Of a stretch of DNA of 55,358 nucleotides, positions 42,984 through 51,438 are shown piece by piece; within the stretch, counting starts at the first letter, position 1; the number at the start of each line of letters is the position of its first letter. Source of the DNA: Lachnospiraceae bacterium (GTDB taxonomy: Bacteria > Bacillota > Clostridia > Lachnospirales > Lachnospiraceae); assembly GCA_017634065.1 (NCBI GenBank), contig JAGBOC010000025.1, positions 1 through 55,358 of the forward strand. Direction: 5' to 3'. Position numbers and translations under genes: made by a program. The notes beneath the pieces are model-generated. The model searched no databases. It saw only the letters and a list, made by a program, of their open reading frames with translations, and was not told the origin of the DNA.

Positions 42984-44177
42984 TCAAATTATTTTTCCAT
43001 TCTTTATTACTTTAACTGGTTCTTCATGATACCAAATAGCGTGTTTTACATCTTTTTCTTTAAGCACTACCAAGTCAGCATTTCCACCAACAGTTAATTC
43101 ATGGCCTTTCATATTTAATACTTTTCCAGCCATATTAGTTATCATATCATAGACTAATTCCAAATCCTTATCGCTACACATCCTAAGCAAGTGTGCTCCT
43201 AGAAATGCAACTTCAAGCATATTATTTTGTCCAAATGTATAATAAGCATCATTTATATCATCTTGACCAAGACCAACCGGTATACCCTCTTTAATTAAAT
43301 CTTGAACTCTTGCATGAAGTGGTCCTGTCTGTGGGTCAGATATAACACCCATTTTTGCTTTTTTAAGAAGAGTGCAAAGTTTCCTAAATTGATTCTCTGG
43401 ATATAACATCATCGCACGGCAATGTTGTCCTGTCGCTCTACCATACCATCCCATCTCCAAAACTTTTTTTATCAGCATTTCAAAAGTTCTTTCTTCTGGG
43501 TCACCTACGTCATCACAAAGCATAGATATATCTTTATTATATTTCTTCGCAAGGTCGCACATCTTATCTACATGGTCTTGCTCATCTTCACGAGTAAACT
43601 CTATCCAAGGAATGCCACCTACCACATCTGCACCAAGTTTAAGAGACTCCTCTACATATTCATAAGCACCAGGCTCTCTTGCTATGCCATCTTGTGGAAA
43701 TGCAACGACCTCAAGTGTGACCTTATCTTTATACTCTTCTTTTGCCTTGAGAAGTGCTTTCACGCCTTCAAGTTTTGCTTTACTATCTACATCAGCAAAT
43801 GCTCTTATATGAGTGTTGCCAAACTTTACAGCAAGGTCAAGAGCTTTACGAACATTTTCTATAATCCATTTCTCATTATACTCTGACTTAAACTCTGCAG
43901 CGGATGCTATAGATGAAAGAGCATTACTCATACCTCCATCATTATACTCTTCGATTGCTTTTTGACCTGCTCTATCAAGAGTATAAACTTTATCAAGATG
44001 TAAATGTCCATTTACAAAACTTTCAGTTACAAGATTACCCTTTGCATCAATTTCTTCACTTCCCTTATCGCTAATTTTTTCCTTTATCTCAACTATTTTG
44101 CCATCCTTAATCGCTATGTCAACTTGATCACCTCCTGTCTTTCTCGTTAATGCATTTCTAATGATTAAATCACTCAT
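42984..44177 (-). CDS. CodA-like amidohydrolase with altered metal site
   Basis: 397 aa. The cytosine deaminase-like frame is clear: NGHLHLDKVYTLD, AFPQDGIAREPGAYEYVEES, GADVVGGIPWIEFTREDEQD, NNMLEVAFLGAHLLR. But where CodA has HCDE the sequence reads LCDD, and where CodA has GHDD it reads GQDD. One zinc ligand and the catalytic acid pattern are therefore changed while the HLHLD and final Asp remain. It may use one differently bound metal or a different substrate. The start is 44177 (AAAGGAG upstream), not the in-frame ATG at 44252. A 260-base leader with a terminator precedes it. Confidence 0.75.
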   Translation of the reverse strand: MSDLIIRNALTRKTGGDQVDIAIKDGKIVEIKEKISDKGSEEIDAKGNLVTESFVNGHLHLDKVYTLDRAGQKAIEEYNDGGMSNALSSIASAAEFKSEYNEKWIIENVRKALDLAVKFGNTHIRAFADVDSKAKLEGVKALLKAKEEYKDKVTLEVVAFPQDGIAREPGAYEYVEESLKLGADVVGGIPWIEFTREDEQDHVDKMCDLAKKYNKDISMLCDDVGDPEERTFEMLIKKVLEMGWYGRATGQHCRAMMLYPENQFRKLCTLLKKAKMGVISDPQTGPLHARVQDLIKEGIPVGLGQDDINDAYYTFGQNNMLEVAFLGAHLLRMCSDKDLELVYDMITNMAGKVLNMKGHELTVGGNADLVVLKEKDVKHAIWYHEEPVKVIKNGKII

Positions 44178-44297
44178 TTTTTCTCCTTTCAGGGTCACAC
44201 CCAAAAATATTTTTATACTGGTACATCCAAAAGTCCACATTATGACTTTCAAAGCTTTTGTACTTTATCATTACTTTTTAAGTAAAAGTTTTGCAAT

Positions 44298-44321
44298 AAA
44301 AAATCACCACAAAATGGTGAT
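44298..44321 (-). terminator. Leader terminator (attenuator) of the deaminase operon
   Basis: ATCACCA and TGGTGAT form a stem with loop TTTTG and a TTTTT tail, 120 bases upstream of the deaminase start. The 5' arm (TCACC) is also complementary to GGTGA in the leader peptide's ribosome site (44359-44363), so two exclusive structures are possible. Confidence 0.65.
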
Positions 44322-44323
44322 AA

Positions 44324-44356
44324 TTATTTATAGATTATTAGTTTCTTTATATTCAT
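44324..44356 (-). CDS. Candidate leader peptide MNIKKLIIYK
   Basis: A 10-codon ORF with a near-perfect ribosome site GGAGGTGAGT immediately before its ATG. It stops 3 bases ahead of the attenuator hairpin. The strong RBS on so short a frame, in a leader that ends in a terminator, is typical of translation-controlled attenuation. No obvious run of one control amino acid is seen (Ile and Lys dominate). Confidence 0.5.
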   Translation of the reverse strand: MNIKKLIIYK

Positions 44357-44445
44357 ACTCACCTCCACAAAAATTTGCAGAGCTTTCTAGTATGAAAAGC
44401 TTTGGAAAAATGAATTGATAATATACTGCATTATCAATTAGTTTA

Positions 44446-44473
44446 ATTATAGCATAGATAAGTTAAAAGTCAA
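44446..44473 (-). promoter_or_regulatory. Promoter of the deaminase-permease operon
   Basis: On the minus strand TTGACT, a 16-base spacer and TATAAT with extended TGC. The start is predicted near 44439. TGAAAC repeats lie just upstream at 44482-44497. Confidence 0.7.
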
Positions 44474-44481
44474 CTTATTTA

Positions 44482-44548
44482 TGAAACATTATGAAACATA
44501 TAGGTAAGTTTCACATTTAATTAAAGTTATTATGAAACATTATGAAAA
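44482..44548. promoter_or_regulatory. TGAAAC direct-repeat operator region
   Basis: TGAAAC at 44482-44487 and 44492-44497, GTTTCA at 44508-44513, TGAAAC at 44533-44538 and TGAAAA at 44543-44548. Direct copies are exactly 10 bases apart. The region lies between the divergent deaminase and LacI promoters. The same 10-base array occurs at 49297-49322. Likely binding sites of the LacI-family regulator, inferred from location. Confidence 0.6.
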
Positions 44549-44573
44549 AAATATTTAATTCATCTCTAAACTG

Positions 44574-44589
44574 TGTTATAATTTTTATC
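44574..44589 (+). promoter_or_regulatory. Extended -10 promoter of the LacI-family gene
   Basis: TGTTATAAT (TATAAT at 44577-44582) lies 7 bases before the ATG at 44590, with only a weak TTTAAT -35. No Shine-Dalgarno site, so a leaderless transcript is expected. Confidence 0.55.
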
Positions 44590-45600
44590 ATGAATATAAG
44601 GAAAATAGCAAAACTTTGTAAGGTGTCACCTAGTACAGTGTCAAGAGTACTAAATCACCCAGAGCTTGTAAGTACTGATACTCGTGATAAAATCCTATCT
44701 AAACTTGGCGAAAAAGAGTTTACAGTAAGAAAGTATAGTAAGAAACAAGATATTAATAATAATCTTGTGTATTTTATATATGATGCTAATTACGAACAAC
44801 TTTATAGCGATATGTATCGCGGTTTTGAATCAATACTTCGCTCAAAGAATATCTATGTAAGTCTATGTCCCATAGCAAATGATGATATAAGAAGAAGCTA
44901 TGTTATAGATATGCTATGTACTACAAAATGCGCTGGAGTAATATGGGCTTTAGAGGAATTGCACCTTGAAGAAATAAATAAGTTTATAAAGAATAATGTC
45001 CCAGTAATTCTTTCGAGAAAATATAAAGATTCACCTTCTGAATTATCAAATTGCTATATAGATTTATCTATAGTAGCAACGAAAATGACAGATTTTCTTA
45101 TAAAGCAAGACCTAAATAAAGTTTATCTTCTTCTAAATACCGATAATACTTATCAAGAGTCAGACATTGTAGAAGGTTTTAAAATGTCATTTTTCGCAAA
45201 TAAAAGAAAATATAATGATAAACTTGTCGTAAAAATTAAAAAGACTTATGAAAATATTGTCGGCGAGTTAAAGAAAATAATAAGTCAAGACCAAAAAGTA
45301 GATGCTTTTTTCTGCTTGGATAACGATATAGCCTTTATGGTTATAAATGCACTTCACGAGATGAAAATATCTGTCCCAAAAAACATATCAGTAGTTAGTT
45401 TCATAGACACCAAACTCTCTGAACTATGTAATCCAAAAATCACTTCAATGGATCTCTCTATCAAACAACTTGGTATCATCACTGCTGAAACTTTATTAAA
45501 ACAAATCGAATCTCGAAATACAAAATATGTAAAAAATGTAGTAGTCCAGCCTAAAATTTGTATAAGAGAATCTTGCAAAATAAAAAATAGGAGTGAGTAA
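44590..45600 (+). CDS. LacI-family transcriptional regulator
   Basis: 336 aa. N-terminal helix-turn-helix (IRKIAKLCKVSPSTVSRVLN) and hinge, then a periplasmic-binding-protein-like effector domain (about 60-330: FIYDANYEQLYSDMYRGFES, VDAFFCLDNDIAFMVINAL). Start chosen at 44590, since the longer frame to 44542 would run through the promoter. It is divergent from the nucleobase operon and followed by a bidirectional terminator. It probably represses the deaminase/permease and SSS symporter genes through TGAAAC arrays. Confidence 0.88.
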   Translation: MNIRKIAKLCKVSPSTVSRVLNHPELVSTDTRDKILSKLGEKEFTVRKYSKKQDINNNLVYFIYDANYEQLYSDMYRGFESILRSKNIYVSLCPIANDDIRRSYVIDMLCTTKCAGVIWALEELHLEEINKFIKNNVPVILSRKYKDSPSELSNCYIDLSIVATKMTDFLIKQDLNKVYLLLNTDNTYQESDIVEGFKMSFFANKRKYNDKLVVKIKKTYENIVGELKKIISQDQKVDAFFCLDNDIAFMVINALHEMKISVPKNISVVSFIDTKLSELCNPKITSMDLSIKQLGIITAETLLKQIESRNTKYVKNVVVQPKICIRESCKIKNRSE

Positions 45601-45620
45601 CTTACTCACCCCTATTTTTT
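45582..45620. terminator. Bidirectional terminator between LacI and nitrilase genes
   Basis: AAAAAATAGG and CCTATTTTTT flank an inner GTGAGT/ACTCAC stem. There are T runs on both strands between two convergent genes. Confidence 0.9.
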
Positions 45621-46420
45621 TATAATTTATAAATCTCCGGTCTTCTGTCATTTAACATATAGAAATATTCTCGGTCTTTTTTTTGTTTTGCAAAGTCAAT
45701 TTCTCCATACAGTACTCCTTCCTTATCAGAAAGTGCTTCTACTTTTTCACCAAGTGATGACACGAAGATACTATTTCCAGAAAAATCAAGAGTTCTATCT
45801 TTCCCTACATGGTTTGCAGAAATTAGGTGTATAGTATTATCCATAGCTCTTGCTCTCAAAATTAATTCCCATTCATTTTCAATTCCCTTTTCCACTGCTT
45901 CCAATACAAGTATGACATCTGCTCCTCTCACAGCAAATTGTCTCGCAACTTCTGGAAATGCTGATTCCCAACATATCATCATCGCAATTTTGCCAAGTTT
46001 AGTGTTAAAGACCTCAAATTCTTTTCCCATATTGAATGCATACATCTCAAAGCCTCTAACCAAATGAGTTTTCCTATGAACTCCAACTACTTTCCCTTCA
46101 TCATCAATTAGTGCGGCACTATTGAAAAACTTATTATTTTTCAATTTATCACTTCTTTCCACAAAGCCGAAAGCAATATGAACTTTGTTTTCTTTCGCAA
46201 GAAGTTTCATCTTTTCTATATAGATGCCACCATCTATAGTTTCTGCCGTATCTTCAAATGTCTCTGGACATTCATAACCATTTATGGCACATTCTGGAAA
46301 AAGTATTAAATCTGTGTCAGGACTTTCCTTTTTTATTTTAGTGACAAAACTTTTGATTTTAGTAAAGTTTTTTTCTTTATTTCCAAGTTCTGATTTTAAT
46401 TGAACTGAAGCAATTTTCAT
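45620..46420 (-). CDS. Nitrilase-superfamily carbon-nitrogen hydrolase
   Basis: 266 aa. The Glu-Lys-Cys triad is visible: LFPECAINGYE, HRKTHLV and MICWESAFPE. The family hydrolyses amides, nitriles or carbamoyl groups (e.g. beta-ureidopropionase, omega-amidase). In this neighbourhood an amide or ureido product of ring cleavage is a reasonable substrate, by inference. It follows the amidohydrolase gene by 31 bases. Confidence 0.9.
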   Translation of the reverse strand: MKIASVQLKSELGNKEKNFTKIKSFVTKIKKESPDTDLILFPECAINGYECPETFEDTAETIDGGIYIEKMKLLAKENKVHIAFGFVERSDKLKNNKFFNSAALIDDEGKVVGVHRKTHLVRGFEMYAFNMGKEFEVFNTKLGKIAMMICWESAFPEVARQFAVRGADVILVLEAVEKGIENEWELILRARAMDNTIHLISANHVGKDRTLDFSGNSIFVSSLGEKVEALSDKEGVLYGEIDFAKQKKDREYFYMLNDRRPEIYKL

Positions 46421-46451
46421 TCTATCTCCTTACTTCCAAATGTAATTCATA

Positions 46452-47849
46452 CTATTCTATATTTACACTTAGTGGTGATAACTTGTTAAGATTAGGAATT
46501 CTACTCCATATCGTCTCTGTTGCCACAAGTGCTTCCTTACAAACCTGCTCTTTATTTATACTCTTGACTATCTTATTTTCCATAAGTATCTTGCCATTTA
46601 CAATAGTATCTGTCACATTATGAGAAGTTCCACAGCTTATAAGAACTCTGACAGGATCTCTTACTGGGACAGTATTAAAGTCACACATATCTACGATTGC
46701 TATATCTGCTTTTGCTCCCACTTTTATACATCCAATGTCATCACGATTAAGTGCTTTTGCACCATTCTTTGTAGCACACTTGATAAGAAGTTCTGATTTT
46801 GCACTTCTGAAATCATTATCTGCTACCTTTGACATTGATGTAGCAACTCTCATCTCCCTTATCATATCTTGTGGGAAGGTATCAGTTCCTATGCCGACAT
46901 TTATCCCAAGGTCAGTGTAGTGCTGAAGTGATTTCATATATCTTCCTCTTATGACAAATACCGAAGGACAATGTGCAACATTTGTCTTTGTCTCTGCTAA
47001 AAGCTTCTTCTCTTCTTCATTTGCATATACTGTATGTGCCAAGATGACATCTGGTCCTACTATTCCATTTTCATATAGATAGAATATCGAATCTTTTCCA
47101 TATTCATTTTTTATATATTCTCTTTCAATTTTAGTCTCTGCTGCATGCATCGTGATAGGAACTTTGTAAGTTGCACTAAGTTTTCTAACTTCTTTTAGAA
47201 GTTCTGGTCTACATGCAGGTGGCTCTGTAGGTCCAAGTGTCACTCTTATCCTGTCATCGCAGGTTCCGTTATACTTTTCTATCAGGTCACAATTTCTCTC
47301 AAGCTTCTTAAACATATCCTTATCTTTCTTATGTTCTATAATGACATGCTCCCCATCAGGTGAATATGGAAATCCATCAAGTGAATTTGTTTCAGGAGCA
47401 ATGTATCCTCTTAAGCCACATTCCCCTAAAAGCTCTGCCATTTTTTCTGGATAATAAGAATTAAACTCTACACAAGTAGTGATGCCACCACAAATCATTT
47501 CTAAAAATGTTAGATTTGCTATCTTTTTCCATTCTTCTTCAGTTGTAGCAGAATAAATCGCAGTAAGATACTCATATAATATAGAGCCATCCATCTTTAC
47601 TGTGCCACAATCTTCACAGAAACCTTTATTTGCAGGTGAATCGCTATGGTAGTGCAAATCTATAAGCCCTGGTATCACAAATCCATAAGGTCTATCTAAA
47701 AGAATAGCATCTTCATACCCAGATGGTTTTTCATTTCCTACATATGTTATCTTATCATCTGTGATACCCACATATGAATCTTTAAGAACTACTTGTTCAT
47801 TATTCTTTTCAGTAAGAGTAAACTTTGCTTTAATTAAAATCTTTGACAT
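46452..47849 (-). CDS. TrzA/guanine deaminase-type amidohydrolase
   Basis: 465 aa. Metal motifs of the AtzA/TrzA/GuaD group: GLIDLHYHSD, TMHAAET, ILAHTVYANE and GIGTDTFPQDM. These enzymes deaminate or dechlorinate aminated heterocycles (guanine, 8-oxoguanine, S-adenosylhomocysteine, triazines); SsnA-like members also match. The start is the ATG at 47849 with GGAG 6 bases before; a TTG at 47861 is in frame. Together with the nitrilase and XDH genes it suggests heterocycle catabolism. Confidence 0.85.
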   Translation of the reverse strand: MSKILIKAKFTLTEKNNEQVVLKDSYVGITDDKITYVGNEKPSGYEDAILLDRPYGFVIPGLIDLHYHSDSPANKGFCEDCGTVKMDGSILYEYLTAIYSATTEEEWKKIANLTFLEMICGGITTCVEFNSYYPEKMAELLGECGLRGYIAPETNSLDGFPYSPDGEHVIIEHKKDKDMFKKLERNCDLIEKYNGTCDDRIRVTLGPTEPPACRPELLKEVRKLSATYKVPITMHAAETKIEREYIKNEYGKDSIFYLYENGIVGPDVILAHTVYANEEEKKLLAETKTNVAHCPSVFVIRGRYMKSLQHYTDLGINVGIGTDTFPQDMIREMRVATSMSKVADNDFRSAKSELLIKCATKNGAKALNRDDIGCIKVGAKADIAIVDMCDFNTVPVRDPVRVLISCGTSHNVTDTIVNGKILMENKIVKSINKEQVCKEALVATETIWSRIPNLNKLSPLSVNIE

Positions 47850-47864
47850 ATATATCTCCAATCT

Positions 47865-47891
47865 AAAAATAGCGGGTTTTTAAACCCGCTA
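47865..47891 (-). terminator. Terminator of the SSS symporter gene
   Basis: TAGCGGGTTT and AAACCCGCTA form a 10-bp stem with a very short loop, followed by TTTTT on the minus strand. It ends 4 bases before the next gene's longest possible start. Confidence 0.9.
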
Positions 47892-47899
47892 ATTAATAT

Positions 47900-49279
47900 T
47901 TACTTTTTTGCTGACTTATCTATAACGCTTATAAGGAAGAAAGGTATTACTGATGCAAGAAGCGCAACTATACCTGTTGTAAGATATGGAGAACTATATT
48001 GAAGTGGAGTGAACTGCCATATCATTGCAAAAACTAAACTTATAAGCATACTATAAAATGCTGCCTTTTCAGTAGCACCTTTCCAAACTCTTCCAAAAAT
48101 AAATACTATAGATATACCAATATATACATAATAACTAAATAGCACAAGTCCTAATACTCTATCAAATGCTGTTCCAAATAATACTGTTATCCCAGCAACT
48201 ATGAATATAAATAAACGAAGTAAAAACATATTTTCTTTTTCACTCATAGGAGTCTTTCTGAAAGGCTTAATCAAATCTTCTACTATCATATTAGAGCAGA
48301 TGAGAAGCATAGTATCAGCAGTTGATACAAGAGCGGCAAGTATTGCTAAAATAATTGTAATGCCTAAAACATTTGGGAATAAATACATAACGAGTTCTGG
48401 CATAGCGACACCTGCTTCAACATTTGGTACAACCATATAAGCTATAAGTCCTAGGAATAAACTACACATACCAAGTGCTATATAAACTATACCACCAATA
48501 ATACATGCATTCTTTGCTACTTTTTCAGTCTTACATCCCCAGATTCTTTGGATAAGTTCTGGAACTGCAAGCATAACTAATGTACTTGATGTGAGATAGT
48601 CTACTGCCCAAATCCAAGAACCAAATGGTCTTGGGTCAAGTCTTTCTGGAGTAAGTGATGCCATAACATTTCCCATACCACCTACATTCTTCAAACCAAA
48701 TACAAGAACTAATATAACTCCTAGTGCTCCAAAGCATAGATTGAAAGTATCATTCCAAGCTACTGCAAGAAGTCCACCTATACAAGTATAAATTGAAACA
48801 ACAATTGCAAATATTGTGATTGCTACGATTGGATTCCATCCAAAAAGTGTCTGTGCAAGATTTCCACCTGCTTTAAATTGAGAACCAGTTACAAGCATAA
48901 TTGATAAAAGCATAAGAATTGTTGCAAGAAGTTCACATCTTTTAGAATATCTCTTATTGATGTATCTGCACATTGAAGCTTCTTCAATATTCCAATAACT
49001 CTTTGCAAGGAATACACCTAATAAGAAAATTCCGATACCCATAGAAACCGGGAATATATAAGCACTTATACCATACGCAAAACCATCTGATGCTGTTCCC
49101 ATGACATTTCCACCGCCCCATTCAGATGCAACTATTGTACAGATTGCAACGAAAAGGCCGATTCTTCTACCAGCATTTGAAAACTCTGATGCATTTTTTG
49201 CTTTTTTACCAGCTACTATACCAATAATGGTAAGTACAGCAAAATACAAGATGCATAGCACAATTGCCATTAACTTCAT
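47900..49279 (-). CDS. Sodium:solute symporter (SSS family)
   Basis: 459 aa with 12-13 membrane spans. SSS features: ASEFSNAGRRIGLFVAICTI, SEWGGGNVMGTASDGFAYG, YTCIGGLLAVAWNDTFNLCF and AALVSTADTMLLICSNM (the Na+-site serine/threonine motif). The substrate is unknown; a nucleobase or its breakdown product fits the neighbourhood. AAGGAGG precedes the ATG. Its promoter is followed immediately by a TGAAAC repeat array. Confidence 0.88.
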   Translation of the reverse strand: MKLMAIVLCILYFAVLTIIGIVAGKKAKNASEFSNAGRRIGLFVAICTIVASEWGGGNVMGTASDGFAYGISAYIFPVSMGIGIFLLGVFLAKSYWNIEEASMCRYINKRYSKRCELLATILMLLSIMLVTGSQFKAGGNLAQTLFGWNPIVAITIFAIVVSIYTCIGGLLAVAWNDTFNLCFGALGVILVLVFGLKNVGGMGNVMASLTPERLDPRPFGSWIWAVDYLTSSTLVMLAVPELIQRIWGCKTEKVAKNACIIGGIVYIALGMCSLFLGLIAYMVVPNVEAGVAMPELVMYLFPNVLGITIILAILAALVSTADTMLLICSNMIVEDLIKPFRKTPMSEKENMFLLRLFIFIVAGITVLFGTAFDRVLGLVLFSYYVYIGISIVFIFGRVWKGATEKAAFYSMLISLVFAMIWQFTPLQYSSPYLTTGIVALLASVIPFFLISVIDKSAKK

Positions 49280-49296
49280 AATAATCCTCCTTAATA

Positions 49297-49358
49297 TGAA
49301 ACATTATGAAACAAAATGAAACTATTATTATTATACCACTGTCTAAAAAACATTTCAA
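49297..49358 (-). promoter_or_regulatory. SSS symporter promoter with TGAAAC operator array
   Basis: On the minus strand TTGAAA, a 17-base spacer and TATAAT (49330-49335), with the extended form TGG. Three TGAAAC copies at 49297, 49307 and 49317 (plus-strand coordinates, exact 10-base period) cover the transcription start and the first bases of the mRNA, a repressor position. Confidence 0.7.
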
Positions 49359-49523
49359 TATCGGATTTTAGAAGTAAAGAAGCAGGGTTATGAAAACTTA
49401 AATTATCTCTCATTATTCATAAAAAAAATATGCCAAATATCTACTAATATCGATTTGGCATATTTTTAATAAATATGATACTATGAAAGAATTATATTAT
49501 GATTACTTAAAATTATTTAATAA

Positions 49524-51212
49524 TTATTCAGATACTACCTTTATGTCAAGACTATTAGCTTCTATTCTAGTGTACCTAGATTGGTCAGCAGGAATAAAGC
49601 GTAAATAAAGTTTATCACCAATATCTGTATTCTGGATTTTATATTCAGGAATAGTAATTGTATATTGTTTTCCACAATCTAATTGCAAATTATTCAATAC
49701 CCTATCAGTATATATGTTACTTGTACCATCATTTATAGTTCCTGTCAAATAATTTGGACTATCATACAATTCTTTGTTACTTATAAATATATTAGTTTTT
49801 TCATCATTATTTATTGCCTCTGTCAAAGCATCGTACCCTATAATTTTTAACTTAATAACTATATCACCATTTTGTAATAAACCTTCTGTTAATACAAGAC
49901 CATCGCAGTATTTTAGCATTGTATCATTATTAGTTATGAATTGTCCATTGCCATAATCCTTTAAATAATAACTTGGTGGAATTGGAAGATACATTACACC
50001 GGTGGCTTCATTACCACTAGCGGCAATAGGTTTAAATGTAGTACTCCAGCCCCAATCCACTAACGAAGCATGTCCTAACACTGCTGTTCGAACAGAGCAA
50101 TTGGCCTTGTTATATGCAGTAACCTCGGAATAATCTATATTCCCATCGGAATCCACTTTCCAGCCCTGAAATTGTTTCGTTGCAGAATATGGGAAAGAAC
50201 CATATTTAATCAGATTATTAGTATAGTTCATATTATAAGGTATTACAGCTTCCAAATTTCGTGTGATTTGTACAGATCCATTAGCACCATAATGTGAGGT
50301 AGACGATATACTTTCAGAAGTATTACCATTTCCACCTATAAATTGATACATGCCATTATAAATATCACCAGCGCTAAAAGCTAAATCCAACGTATAATCT
50401 GATTTAGTACTACCCGCAAGTTGCGCTCCAGTAAATGTTCCCGACAAAACTTTAGAACTATCATTATTTAAAGTAACATTAAAAGTGTGATCCTCATCTG
50501 TTTGCGACCAGTATAAGTGCATAGCTCTTTCGTCAAGTGAGCCATTGCGATTTTTTCTCTTAAAGTTTACCGTCCAATATTGATTTGGGTAAATACGATT
50601 TTGATAATCAACCACATAATATCTCTTTTTGCTATCCTGTAACAATCTAAAAGTTTCGTGCGGAACAGTACATGCATTCCTCAAATCGGTTCCGGCCCAG
50701 TCAGTGTTTTCTGGTTGCGTATATCCAATCGTCCCACCGAAAATAGTTTGTGCTACACTTACTTGATTTACTAAACCATAGGCACCTGTAAAACTCCACA
50801 TTCCACCACGTGTACCTCGTGAAGATTGAGGAAGTTTTAGATCCTGCCAACCTAAAGTGCTTACTGACTTGGTTTTTGATGTGTTAAGTGAATATACCCT
50901 TCCGTATAATTTAAAATCTTTATAAAATCTCATGTTTGCATAATTATCCACAGCAATTTTTACCTTTGTTTCTTTATTTACCCTAATTCCACTTAAATAT
51001 GCTGCTATCGCCCCATCAATTTTACTATCAATGGATGTATTATACTGGTCAATCTGGCTTTGGAAGTTATTCTTTAAACTGTCAAACTCTGCCTTTGTGA
51101 TAAAGGCACTTCCATCATTATCACTAACTACAGCAGCAAAACTATTTATACTCATAAGCACAACTAAAAATAAAGCCAGTAGCTTTTTCACCATTTTTGT
51201 GCTCTTTCTCAT
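49524..51212 (-). CDS. Secreted surface-family protein (562 aa)
   Basis: Signal peptide and family segment (SDNDGSAFITKAEFDSLK, QSQIDQYNTSIDSKIDGAI) to residue 75. A variable body rich in Asn, Gly, Ser, Thr, Tyr and Trp follows, then the C-terminal beta-rich tail (KLYLRFIPADQSRY...LDIKVVSE). The body is unlike the other members. Leader: TAGGTCG box (51227-51233), 72-bp hairpin repeat, GC-rich arms and leader element. No anchor motif; extracellular location inferred. Function unknown. Confidence 0.8.
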   Translation of the reverse strand: MRKSTKMVKKLLALFLVVLMSINSFAAVVSDNDGSAFITKAEFDSLKNNFQSQIDQYNTSIDSKIDGAIAAYLSGIRVNKETKVKIAVDNYANMRFYKDFKLYGRVYSLNTSKTKSVSTLGWQDLKLPQSSRGTRGGMWSFTGAYGLVNQVSVAQTIFGGTIGYTQPENTDWAGTDLRNACTVPHETFRLLQDSKKRYYVVDYQNRIYPNQYWTVNFKRKNRNGSLDERAMHLYWSQTDEDHTFNVTLNNDSSKVLSGTFTGAQLAGSTKSDYTLDLAFSAGDIYNGMYQFIGGNGNTSESISSTSHYGANGSVQITRNLEAVIPYNMNYTNNLIKYGSFPYSATKQFQGWKVDSDGNIDYSEVTAYNKANCSVRTAVLGHASLVDWGWSTTFKPIAASGNEATGVMYLPIPPSYYLKDYGNGQFITNNDTMLKYCDGLVLTEGLLQNGDIVIKLKIIGYDALTEAINNDEKTNIFISNKELYDSPNYLTGTINDGTSNIYTDRVLNNLQLDCGKQYTITIPEYKIQNTDIGDKLYLRFIPADQSRYTRIEANSLDIKVVSE

Positions 51213-51236
51213 ATATCTATATCTAACGACCTAATT

Positions 51237-51308
51237 TCAAATACCCTCTTGTCTACCCTAGCAATCTCAAAAAATGCTTCTTTTTAGCATTTTTTGAAGA
51301 GCGGAGGC
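51237..51308 (-). repeat. 72-bp hairpin repeat, copy B
   Basis: Nearly identical to 4760-4831, including the 11-bp inverted repeat around TCTTTTT. It sits at the equivalent place in the leader of the gene at 51212. After it the sequence is again GC-rich and palindromic (GTGTCCGCG/CGCGAACAC, GCGCCGACGGCG). Confidence 0.7.
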
Positions 51309-51374
51309 CACGAAACGGTTAAGTGTTCGCGTTTACGCGGACACTTTGTAGTGAAGTGCGCCGACGGCGACGCT

Positions 51375-51429
51375 CCCCAGTACCAACCACCTGCAAGTTA
51401 TGAAAGTTAGGGGGTTGACATAGGGGGTT
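51375..51429 (-). repeat. Conserved leader element, copy 4
   Basis: CCCCCTATG, TCA, ACCCCCTAACTTT, CATAACT, TGCAGGTGGTTGGTACTGGGG on the minus strand. The preceding gene's terminator ends only about 10 bases upstream. Confidence 0.75.
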
Positions 51430-51438
51430 AAAAAGAGC

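Noticed and set aside
43422-43886. Plus-strand ORF of 154 codons opposite the CodA-like gene
   Set aside because: It is a low-complexity Phe/Ile/Cys-rich antisense frame over a well-conserved gene.
44178-44252. Longer start of the CodA-like gene at 44252
   Set aside because: No ribosome site there; AAAGGAG precedes the ATG at 44177, which starts the conserved sequence.
44357-44445. Purine or other known riboswitch upstream of the deaminase operon
   Set aside because: I could not match the conserved cores of the purine, xanthine or preQ1 classes; the leader peptide and terminator explain the visible structure better.
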